The notes below the pieces were generated by a model. That model was not told where the DNA came from, ran no database searches, and saw nothing but the letters and a program-made list of their open reading frames with translations. From positions 134,087 to 198,086 of the forward strand of contig CAJNDS010002057.1 in assembly GCA_905221605.1 (NCBI GenBank): 64,000 nucleotides of DNA, read 5' to 3'. Of the stretch, positions 1 to 10,270 are shown piece by piece (within the stretch, counting starts at the first letter, position 1; each line of letters begins with the position of its first letter). A program made the position numbers and the translations under genes. Source of the DNA: Symbiodinium natans (Eukaryota; Sar; Dinophyceae; Suessiales; Symbiodiniaceae).

Positions 1-1180
1 TACTCCCACTCCAACTCCTCCTCCTTCTCCTACCCGGTCCTACCCCTATACTAGTATGAAATATAGTTACTGCACTGCTGTGAGGCTATACAGGGCTTCT
101 TTCCCAAAGCAAGTGCGACTCGCTTTCTCGGTACTCTCGCGAAGCCTGCTCTCGTGTCCATGCGGTAGAACAGATTTGCAGAGCCCTACCTGGTCCCGAC
201 TGAACGTCAACTTGTTCGTCCAGGTGGTGACATTGCAATGTGACCATCATCTCCGATACATACGGAGCACACCAGCGTCTCCAGCTATTTGGTCAGTCTT
301 GTCGTTTGCTGAACACCATGTGCGGCATGTTGAGGACGGCTCCATAAGTTCAAGGATGCAGCCACTGCTCTGCGTTCCACAGCCACCCACGAACTGTGGT
401 CACCACACCTGAAGCCGGCAGCACTTGGATTTGGATTGAGTGCTTGGTCTGTGAGGAAGCTTTGTAGGAGCTAGTAAGTAGGAGCATGTAGAAGCTAGTA
501 GGAGCTAGTGGGGTTTGTAGGTATGAGAAGACGGCTTTCTTGCCAGGCGTCTAAGCCACCACATTTGCGCCGCACCTGAGAAGTCCCCATGAGCTTGGTG
601 CCGCTCTCGTGCCAGGTCGAAGTACAGGGCCGCCTTTCACTCAGCACAAGACTCTTCAGATCTATAAAAATTGTGCAGCACTCTTGCCAAGCTGTAGAAT
701 GGCATGTTTAAGGTTAACCCTCTCCGCTCCCTTCCAAGTCCCTCCTTGGGGTATACCGCCAGGTAGTAATGCAAAGCACCCAGATGGTGAAGCAATGCAG
801 CTGACTCCAGGCTTTCAGTGGCGTTGGCTTGGCGAAGGACCTGCGGTTCGCTGCAATGTGCATATTTGCTGCAAGAATGCGGGTCACAACGGGGCTCTAA
901 ACCTAGACTCTAAGCAGCTCTTTGCTTTGCGAAGGCCTTCCAAGCCTGCTGTAGGGGCCGTATGCCCTCTTCAATACTGCCTGTGTCAAGACAGGGTGTC
1001 TCGTGACAGTGGCCCTTCCCTCACTGCCTTGCCTGCAGTCTCCATAGCAAAGCTCATGCTGCGCAGGTTGCGCAGCTTGGCTGGCCACGTCAACTTGAGA
1101 TTTCCGGAAGCTGTGCTGTCGAGGATGGTGCTCGCCTGTGGATCAGACGCCAAGCTCCCAACACTTTTAGTTTGGAGTTT

Positions 1181-1824
1181 TTAGGATTCCTGCAGAAGTG
1201 AGGCTCCGTCCTCCTGAAAAAACCTCTGGGCGTCCTGTGTTCTTCGGAGTCCAGCCGCGGCAATGGCCATGTCGAATAACAGGGTGCAAGCGTCAAGACT
1301 TCTCGTGGAGTTGTACTTCCTCGACTCCCCATAGGCTGAGCACAGGACTAGACCAGCGTGGCAGTACGAGCACTCGTGAACTCCGAACCGGCTGACAGTT
1401 TCAAAGTTTAACAACGGCTGATCATGCTGATAAGATATGCCCAGGATCTCCAGTATCTCCCAGGCTTTTCCATACTCTTGAAGAGCCTCCCCAAAGCGGC
1501 GGAGACTGGCCTCGGCCAGATTTATCGGCCAGTGCTCACAGGTTCAGACCAAAAAAAGTGAAAGAACGCGTGGCTCATTCAAGGCGCGTAAGCGGCACCA
1601 TACTGCATGTAGAAGCCAGAGGCCAAATCTGGGGGGCTTCCTGAAACCTCCAGCATCCTCTGGGCTGGTGCCAGCGTGCTCAATGCCTGCCAGGGTCACT
1701 CGCGATCTCTTTCTGCTTGCTTGAAATAGCGGCCCACGGGAGCCTTCTCATCCTTCCCATGCAAGCTGTAGTTCGCGGCATGCTCCATGAGCAGCTCCAC
1801 GCCAAGAGCAAACTTCAGTTGCAC
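1181..1824 (-). CDS. TPR-like helical-repeat protein, C-terminal part (partial)
   Basis: Three minus-strand exons can be read. T1 starts near 1824 (VQLKFALGVELLMEHAANY) and ends near 1710. T2 is 1647-1588 (20 codons, YMQYGAAY at its end). T3 is 1534-1181 and ends in a stop. T3 carries a helical repeat, NLAEASLRRFGEALQEYGKA then WEILEILG, which resembles a tetratricopeptide repeat of the kind that binds partner proteins. The T2-T3 intron is only 53 nt, starts with GC and ends in AG, and both exons are in phase 0. The 5' part of the gene was not found; the GA microsatellite at 1901 lies just upstream. The TPR assignment rests on residue pattern alone, and the true partner is unknown. Confidence 0.5.
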
Positions 1825-1897
1825 CTCCGATAGATTGGCAAGAGCGAGCAGGAGTCATAGATGCCCCATGTACAAACTACAAACATCTAAAAATGCT

Positions 1898-1900
<3 letters not shown>

Positions 1901-1929
<29 letters not shown>
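1901..1929. repeat. (GA)n microsatellite
   Basis: A perfect dinucleotide tract of about 14 units, lying upstream (in minus-strand terms) of the TPR-like exons. Confidence 0.95.
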
Positions 1930-1932
<3 letters not shown>

Positions 1933-2049
1933 GACTTGCTTCCTCTCCGCGGCTGGCCTCCGCCTCTGTGACGTCGGCGCCGCTGCTTTGTGGCTGAGAC
2001 GTGCCCTGGAAGTCAAGCTGAATCAGGGCCAGCAAGAGAAGCCGATGTA

Positions 2050-4400
2050 GCGTATTTCACGGCCTGACTGCTCTGACTGCTCCGACTGCCCTTGGCGGCG
2101 GAGTAGCCCAAGGCTGCCTCGGAGAGAGGCCCGAGCAAGCGGGAGGCAGTTGCTGACATGCCTCGACACTTGTGGACGTGTGCCAAAGCGAGCATCAGTA
2201 TCCCGCAGCTGCAGGCTGAAGATTCTGAAAGCACGGTTTGGCAGGGTACCGAAGTAAAATGCTGAAACTGAACACATCCTCTCGAGAACAGGGGGATGCA
2301 CATGCGCGGCTGAAGCTTGCGCATCTGCTTCGGCGAGCTAATTTAACAACCTCTCACCTCTCACCGGCGAGCTGACTTGAAAACCTCTCACTCTCGGAGG
2401 CGATCCCTCCGCGATCCCTGGGCGATCACGCCGTCCACGCAGTTCTGCAAACAACACTACGGCCACCTGCAGACTCCAAACAGTGCCATGGCTGAGACAT
2501 CCCAACCGGGCCCAAGCCTGCTTCACTTATCGCTTCGGTATATGCTGTGGTGGAATAGGCTTTCGCGGTGATTCGCAGTCATAGAAACGGGCCGTCAGGG
2601 GACGCAGCACCATATCTGCCCTAGCCGCTGCCAAGCACTTCTGCATCGGCCGAGGGTCTGCCACATCCGAGAAGCGCTCTGCTGCAGAGGGAGTGGTCGA
2701 ACTGTCTTGACCACGACGGACGCAGCGCCAACACCTCCAGCATGGCCAACTGCTGCAAAGGGACTTGAGGTATTTTTCTCAGACTGCCCCCACAGAGTTG
2801 CCCCCACAGACAAGCCCTTGTTGCCCTACTTAAGCCGGGCAGCCTGTGACTGGAGTTTGGGGCCGTAAAGTCGGCCGTTCGCTGCGCGAGGAGACAAACG
2901 GCCAAAAGCCAGATGCCTTGGGTGCGCGCCACCGGGTTTGCTTGAATCAAAGAGGTGCAAGGCAGCTTCATTCTAGCTGACGCGTCGCGCTGACATTGAG
3001 CCTGTTGTGACAGGATTACACAGACATGACATCTGATTCGTCGGGCGTTGAATTGATAGGGCCCGACACCTTTGATTCTGCTCTTGGCTGGACTCGAAGC
3101 AATCCTTGGCTGCACGTGTGCATCCGCCATCAATTCCAGGTCATCCGACCGAACCCCATGAACCTCTCCACGCCTGTTCCGAACCTATTCAAGAAAGGCG
3201 CAAGATTTCGTCATTGGCTTTACTTACACTACATATGCCTGGTACTCGAAAAGTGCTGGCAGCCCACCTGTCATCTCTTGGGATCTGCCGCATCGCTGCT
3301 GCAGGCTGCGTGTGTAAAGGCATGCGGCAAACTGTGTTTGAAACGCTTGTTCGAGACATCTGGAGACCCTTGCAAGGATTGATGTGAGTTCGATTGTGAG
3401 GAATGCCAAACGAGGACGGCAACACGAACTAAACTGAGCCACATCTATCACCATCGATGCGGCCGATGCGTCAGGGCAAAGCAACTCTAAAGTTGCACGG
3501 GAGATTGGCCCAGCGCTGGGCTACGGCTGCTCCGTTTTTAAGACCGTAGGGTTCACTGGGAGCCGGGCTGACGCAACCTACCGACCCCAAGGCCAGGACA
3601 CAGCAGAGAACCGCGCCTTACAGCCCCACAGCACCTTTGGCAGCCATCGAATGAGCACTCGGGATGGTGCAGTTCTGTCACCCTCTCTGCAACTGTACTG
3701 CAAGCTGTGGCGTTTTGAGATGTTGGGTTTATGGCGCCAAGTTCAGCTTAGAGAGTTTTCATGGGCGCGGGGTCAGAGGTTCGAATCATGGTCAGCTGTT
3801 GGCTGGAGCCAGCCAGCGGAAAGATGCTGTGCTGTCCTAGTTGTCGAGGAAGGGTCATGATCACAGCTGTGAAATGAGCCCGGCACTCGCCTCACCTTAC
3901 TCACAATTCTATTCTCTCTGCAGGGGTCCCCCTAAACGCCCCACTGCCTTGCAGCATATTTTCGCAGAAACATACTTTCTGCCGTGAAGGCACATGGCAG
4001 CTCTGCTCGCTCACACGGGCTATGTACATTGCCACTTTCGGGCAGGCCCCAAAGCAAAACAGTTGCGCGCGCGCCCTGTTGAAGCAGCACCGGCCAATAT
4101 TGGCCAGTTCAGACCAACCAACCCATATAGAATACGAAATCTCTTGTTTTGAGTAGTAACTAGCCCGCGAGGTCATAATGTACTCTTTTCCTCCAAGAAA
4201 TATACAAATTGAAAGGATGCATGCGGGCTCATTACCTTCGTCCCTGTTGGCAATCAAGTCTTTAGTGTCGTGAGTCAAAAGACCATTCTTCCCTCACTCA
4301 CTGCTACACGCTTTTGATGATGTGACGAATAGCAGCTATGCTGCCAAAGTAGGGACATAGAAGGACGTCATCGCTGATCGTAAAGGATGATCCCCCGATA
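2050..4400. other. Long stretch with no assignable gene
   Basis: Several overlapping open frames occur on both strands, including a 170-codon minus frame at 2621-3133. None shows a recognisable domain, a convincing splice pattern or a distinct protein-like composition. It may hold introns or spacer of the flanking minus-strand genes. Confidence 0.4.
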
Positions 4401-4411
4401 CAGACCCCCCC

Positions 4412-4439
<28 letters not shown>
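4412..4439. repeat. (AC)n microsatellite
   Basis: A tract of about 14 AC units following a run of C. Confidence 0.95.
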
Positions 4440-4444
<5 letters not shown>

Positions 4445-4499
4445 CTCACAACAGCTCATTGTCATGCTTCGTCCACGGCCGGCTTTGCGATCATGGCCT

Positions 4500-6843
4500 A
4501 GAGCATGGAAGGGGGCAGAATATCGCCGAAAGCACTTCGTAGTCTGCGGAAGGATCTTCTCGGGATCTGGCACCGGCCAACTTCTTGACTTTCTTCTTTG
4601 CGGCACGTTCGCGTGCCTAGCTGCCGAGGTCATGGCCAGGCTTCGGCAGGTGAGCTCATCGTAGGAGATTTGATCGTCATTTCGCAGTGCATAGATGGTT
4701 CACCGCAGAGCACGTGCTACAAGCAGAGTCTACGAACGTCAGCTGAGTCAGGAACGCCTCCGGCAGCGGCTACACCTCCCGATAGCATCGGCGACGACTG
4801 GCACGCCCTGAAGCCCCAAGTCCCCACATCAACCTTTGACATCCTTTGACGCCCTTCTCCCTGCACCCCCCCAAAGCCAAAAGCCCAAGCTCCAACATGT
4901 TAAACGTTCTCGAGGAACTTGAGGTCTCAAGAGCAGCCGCTCCCAACATCCCAACATGCTCTGCTTTTTGACTACTGGCAGACCCTGAAGCCCACCCGAA
5001 ACTCTACAGTTCCAAAGCCCTGAACCGCTTCTTTCAAGTGCATCACGCATTGTGAGCTGCAGCGAAGCGGAAAACGCTGGCCTCGGCGCATCCGACCCAC
5101 CGCGTCGGCGGTTCGCTCTTTCCTTGGCGGTTGAGGTTCAAGGGCCACGCGAAGCAGTCTGCTTCCACCGCGAACTCAAAATTCTGGGCCTCCAACTCCA
5201 GAGCTAAAATGTCGCGAGCTTCCTCGCGTCGATTTTCTAGCTGCGCTTCCTGGCGGGGAGAACCAAGTGATCACGTGCAACATGAAAACATGAGCTAAAC
5301 CTTGCCGCAGGCCCAGCATATCGCAAGTAACATGGACAAGCCATCGCGCCGTGTCACTGTCGTCGTAAATGTAGTGCTCCTCGCCTGGCTGGGACGTTGC
5401 AGCTTTTGTTCCAAACATCTACATTCCTCTACAGCACGTACAGTCATGTGAGTGCGCACAGGCGTGCATAGAAAACGAGGTGCAAAACAAGAGATGCAGG
5501 ATTGGAAGCGTTCGCATTCATGGTAGGAAAGGAACAGCTACGAAAAAACATCGGAAAGCCAGCAAAAAATGTCCAAAATTGATGGGCAGGTACTGAATCT
5601 ACAGTGTCTTTTGAGTGTTGTCTATCACGTTTCATGTTTCATCTCCCATTTCTTGGTGGTCGGGGCGGGCTTGCAAGATTTCAACACAAGCGATGTAGAT
5701 ATTGTGAGGAAGTTACATTGAGCTTAGTAGGAGGCAAACCTACAAAGGCGCAACTTTTGGACAAAAAGCTATGCTCAGTTGAGGAAGATATATATATATA
5801 TATATTCCACACCATTTTGGGCCTAAAGAAGATTGTAAGGAATGTATGAACGGAGAGGGGCTCGGTTCCGATGTGGCTCACGACTGGCTCGCTTGAGCTT
5901 TGTGGATAGGCCCTCCTCGTCCAAACTGCAGCCAGGGCATGTCCGTACCAAGCACTTCCAGAGAGGAAGTGAGGCGAAGTTTCTTTCGCGAAGGCGTTTG
6001 GATGGGCGGACTTCAAAGAAGATTTTTCTAAATGGCCTTCAAGGACTCTGAAAACTTCGCCGAAATTCTTCGGCACGCTCACATTGCTGGGCAACTCCGT
6101 CGGGGAACCCCCGCCGGCAATATTCAGCGATTTCTCGGCCGCAAACTTCCCCGCGAAACTGTGCGATCAGTACAATGTTGCGACGCTCTCATCATGAGCA
6201 AACAGATTATGAGCGACGAAATGCGACCGAGCAAGCAGCCTACCTCTAGGTTTCTTCTCGGCAGCGCGCCCAAACGACTTCGACCACCGGCCAATGAGCA
6301 AAACAACTGCTGCAAGACTTTCACATCTATCCTTCGACAGAAGCTGACAACATTCGAAAAATCACCCGAACTTCGTTCAGCAACAAGGTGGGCATAAGAA
6401 ACGCGGCGCTGCAGCCCATGGTTTCGCGCACGCACGTGCTTCACGTGCGCTTACGCCCGTCTGCACACCATGGGTTGAGATTTGTATGCCCCCCCCTATG
6501 CACATGCAGCAAACCAAGCAGCAAAAGTAAGGTCGCCGAGATGGCTGATCTCCTCGTTGGCTTCCTGGCGGACCGGGGTTTTTTCAGTTGTTAACCAAAG
6601 CCCCAAGATCTGGACGCAGGGGGACGCTGGTGAGACAATGTGGGCTCCCATCCTGGCCACCGAAGTTGAGCATCTCCTTCTGCAGCATGAACGGACGCAG
6701 CATGAGCCTACAAAACGCCTCCGGCAACTCCCCTGGCACGGCATATGACACGACAAAGCACGTCATGACACAGCGGTCCGGCATCTCGAAGTTGAAGCCA
6801 AAGTTGAAGGCGGCAGGCTCGGGCTCTTGCCTCAAGGCATCAC
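4500..6843 (-). CDS. Uncharacterised multi-exon gene, duplicate copy A
   Basis: Four coding patches on the minus strand share exon starts and residues with the neighbour at 7.0-8.1 kb. Near 6843 the reading is DALRQEPEPAAFNFGFNFE. At 5384, after an AG acceptor, it is GEEHYIYDDSDTARW. At 5249 there is a charged helix, LENRREEARDILALELEAQ, and the frame stays open to a stop at 5045-5043. At 4616 it is ARERAAKKKVKKLAGARSRE. The acidic and basic helices suggest a cytosolic or nuclear protein; no known domain was recognised. Exon ends and the link from the 6.8 kb exon to 5.4 kb are unresolved, so the span is approximate. Confidence 0.45.
5842..6397 (+). other. Plus-strand open frames of unknown status
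   Basis: Two overlapping plus-strand frames (5842-6051 and 6032-6397) lie inside the minus-strand copy A span. The second, 121 codons, starts MAFKDSENFAEILRHAHIAG and has an unusually CGA-rich codon choice. No domain was recognised. It could be a small gene in an intron, a decayed mobile element or chance. Confidence 0.25.
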
Positions 6844-6999
6844 AACAAAAGCCAAGGATCCGCACCTGCCACACCCGTCAGTCGCCTTTGCGGCTCTGGC
6901 TCCTTGGAGCCCTGGACATCCTGGACATCCTGGACCATGAGCGCCTCCTTGCCTTTGGCCTAGGAAGGGCCACACGCCGATGCCGGCCCGATGCATGCA

Positions 7000-8089
7000 G
7001 ACCGCAGACCGCATCACCATTTCCTGAGGGCTGGGCGGCGTCCTTCTTGCCACGCTTGCGAGCTGCCCTTTCTCGTGCCTGCATTCTCTAAACATCTCTG
7101 GAAACGTCTTCTGAGTCTCTGGCCTACAAGCAGCATCGATGCTCTTAAAGGATGCGAGCTGAGGTTGCCACACCTCCACCTGGCGTGGCTCCTCAACTAG
7201 AAGGAGCAGGTCTGAGATGGGGATGAGTGTGTGAATACATGTGAAGGCATGGCCAGTAAAGCTGCATACACACTTGGAAAAGCCTGATGCCATGGAAACG
7301 ATTTCTTGAACAAGCTCAGCACTTCGTCACTCGTCACTTCGCATCTCTGCATTTGAAAGCCCAGGCTTCCTCGACGCATCCGCAGAAAAGCTCCTCCATC
7401 CATGCGCTCTTTCCTGAAAGAGACTGCCTTCTGCGGTCTCTCTGCAGATCTACTTCAAGGCAGCACAGGTTTACGTTGGGATACTGAGAACGTCACTCCT
7501 TTGCGATGATGTCCTGTGCTTCCTGCTGGCGCTGTGCCAATTTCTCCTCCTCGGGTGCAAAAAACCGCCCTCACAAGATGCTTGAAGTGGATCCAAGCAG
7601 CTTCTGACTGCACGATACTGCACGTGATCAGCGTGCAGTTCTGCAATTCTTTTCTTGGTGCGCAGCAGTGTCGCTGTCGCCATAGATGTTGTACTCTTCA
7701 CCTGGCACTCACCGCAAGACCCCACCAGGACTGCTGTTGCTCCACCCCTTCCTCCCCGAACTAGGATGCCTCTTCGCAATCATGCAAACAAGCAAAGCCA
7801 CTGCTACCCTCCTCCTTGGAGTCCTGGCGCAGGGCATCAAAGGAGAGAAAGGAGAGCACCACTTCCCAAGCAGGAAGCAAAGTCTGTGAGCTCCGGCCTG
7901 CATGAAGCCAAACAGGTCCTTCGAGTTCGAAGAGAGAAACGGTCTTTAGCATGTCTTTAGCATTACAGTGCTCACCAGCTAAAGCGAATTAGGAACCCCC
8001 CCCTCCCCCAACATGATCCCAAGCGGTCCGCGACGTCGAAGTTGAGGCCGAAATTCTCGAAGCTTCCGGCTGCTGCCGTGTCCTCCACC
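7000..8089 (-). CDS. Uncharacterised multi-exon gene, duplicate copy B
   Basis: Minus-strand exons mirror copy A in order. At 8089 (after an AG acceptor): VEDTAAAGSFENFGLNFDV. Near 7840: DALRQDSKEEGSS. At 7701: GEEYNIYGDSDTA. At 7545: EKLAQRQQEAQDIIAKE. At 7078: ARERAARKRGKKDAA. The 7701, 7545 and 7078 starts align with 5384, 5249 and 4616 of copy A, each directly after AG, so exon boundaries are conserved between copies. The 8089 and 7840 patches both resemble parts of the single 6.8 kb exon of copy A, so three copies may once have existed. Function is unknown. Confidence 0.45.
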
Positions 8090-8099
8090 CTGCCCCCGG

Positions 8100-10130
8100 T
8101 CACGCCGTCACAGCATGGTTTTTGTGATTGCTTCAGTCTACTTCTGCACGGATGGCGCTTTTTACATGTGGCAACACTCTTCCTTACTGATCCTTACTGA
8201 TTGGCACTAGGTCACGAGGTGAATTGGCGTGAAACAACTCGCTCTGCATGTGGTGAAATTCATGCCACTTATTCTTAGATAGGTGAGACCATGACGCTCT
8301 CTCAGTGACCAGATGTAGAACGCACCGAGAAGGCACCGAGACACATGTTTGGGGAAATGGGTTCTGCGATCTTGTGTCGCACCAAAGTGGGGCTTCGAAA
8401 GCCGCCTGCAGACCGTCAGACCATCAGATAGTCTGCAGATGTTGCTGCAGTTGACTGCTGTTGTACCACTGCGCCGCTTGTGGATCTTCCAACAAACAGC
8501 TCGTGATGGCGGTTACCCAGCGGTGCCATGGGTCAACAAAAGCATTGCGCTGCGGACAATGAATGTAGACAGCGCTCAATGCCACCTGCATCATTGCATC
8601 GCGGCAAAGGCACAGTTCTGGCCATGGGCATGCCGCCGGCCTGGGTTGGAGCTCTTGACAAACTTGACAGAGGACAAAGAGGTTGGAAGTGTAGTTTGCC
8701 ATTGCTGCAGGCGTGGGCGACGAGCCAAAATTGCAGAACTCATCCTGAACAAGCTGCACGCTGCCATTCTCGACGACTTCAGCTTGAGCTCGGGCATAAA
8801 TATCTACAAGCTGCGGTGCCGACTCATTGTTGCACGCAGCATCCGCATCCCGAACGAGCCTCTCAAAGTCCTTCGCAGCAACTCGGTGCGTCGTGAAGCT
8901 ATGGGCACTTACTTTCCACAGCTGGGCATGTTCAGGACAGGCGTGCGTTGTGACATGATGTGTCTCGAGACTTTGGTGGGTTGTAAAGATGCAAGTGCCA
9001 CCGTGTACAGTGCATAAGGAATCATGCCAAACTCTTTTGATAGATCGAGGAATGCCATAGTTACATGCTTGTTCTTTTGAAACAGGCATACTACGCCAGT
9101 TACTACGCATGAGACTAACACGAACATTGATGAAGTAACTGGTACATCAATGCCAATGTGTCAGACACGTCGATCGACGTGTTCTCCTGTTGAACGCACC
9201 AGGTTCGATCCAACGCAATGTTGCGCACGAATACCTCAACGACTCTACGCCCGCTTTTTTGTACGGCGTCACCGTAGTCACCGTTTAACTTGAATTTGCT
9301 TCAAACATAAAACGCACAAAACAAAGAAACAACAAAAAGCTTGTTCACTTGAGCATCTTATGCACAAGTACGCAAAACGCCGCTTTCCAACAATTCGAAA
9401 GAATCATAGAACCCAAGCCCAACATACACACCACAATGAAACAAAAAACATTCGGGAATTTTCCCTCACACCCAAATCCAGCCGCACCCACCCAACCATC
9501 TTGAGCGACTTTAAGTGCTTGCTCACACACTTGCATGGTGCCGATGCGGAAGGCTGTTGGACCCCACCATACAGGTTGCAGCTCTGGAGGGGCACGGAAA
9601 GAACACGACGCCTCTGCGACCGCACTCATGTGGGCGGCTCGCACAAGGCTACGTACCTGGGTTGACATCAAGCCACAACCTGTAACCCTCTTTGCCGTGT
9701 ACTTGTCCCCCCCTCCGTTCCCATGGCACGAAACATTCTTGTGATGGAAAACTTATCATAAAAGCGAGCCTCACCTGACCCCCCTGCTCCCCCGCCACCC
9801 CAAAATATTACGCGTTCTTTCTTAATCTTAAAAAAACTTGTCTTTTTGCAGGACCTCCTGCAAAAAGGTGCAACATTAGGACGTGCTTGAAAGGAACGTG
9901 CGCGAGATGTCAGTGCAAACGTGAGTGTTTGGGGGCTTCATCTCTCAGCACTCAAGCTGGGCTTCGACGCCCACACTCGCATGCCGGCAATGATGTTCGA
10001 GGTCCTACTACAAATGTTCCTGCGCAGCCGTACCCCACCGAAAGCACAAACCGAGCGAGGTAAGAATATCAGGTGCGTTTGAAAGCGTGCACACAGCAAC
10101 GCGACTTCCACACCCCTGTACAGTTTAGAT
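8100..10130. other. Gene-poor stretch with overlapping open frames
   Basis: Frames of over 220 codons are open on both strands at 8349-9110. Neither shows a known domain, so the coding strand cannot be chosen. From about 9130 to 10130 nothing supportable was seen. Confidence 0.3.
8909..9127 (-). pseudogene. Possible relic of a non-LTR reverse transcriptase
   Basis: A 72-codon minus frame contains TMAFLDLSKEFGMIPYALY near 9061-9005. This resembles the catalytic-palm block of LINE-type reverse transcriptases, where an aspartate follows a hydrophobic run and is followed by LSKAFD. The second aspartate position reads EFG rather than AFD, and no other motif of the enzyme was found nearby. If real, it is a short decayed fragment. 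A chance match is possible. Confidence 0.3.
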
Positions 10131-10147
10131 GGGTTTAGGGTTTAGGG
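10131..10147 (+). repeat. Short TTTAGGG telomere-type repeat
   Basis: Two and a half units of the TTTAGGG heptamer, just downstream of the NHL gene. This is the plant-type telomere unit also reported for dinoflagellates. Confidence 0.8.
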
Positions 10148-10270
10148 TGTCATAGACTTCAAAGGCCGTTGTTGAAAAGGGCTTAATCCGGCTGTCAGAC
10201 ATGAATCCACGACTTAAGATGTGTATGAATCATGGTCAAAATATGTGAAGCTCTACGCCTACGAGCAGAA

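Noticed and set aside
3760-3800. tRNA-like B-box (GGTTCGAATC); a similar one near 38206 on the minus strand
   Set aside because: No A-box or cloverleaf could be folded at the right distance.
6686-6874. Whole 96-codon minus frame as one complete gene
   Set aside because: Only its first part matches the duplicated exon family; the rest probably runs into intron.
8716-8732. Matches of about 10 bases to the dinoflagellate spliced leader (also at 25877)
   Set aside because: Only the TTTTGGCTC core matches; no longer leader, donor site or gene copy is present, so chance is likely.
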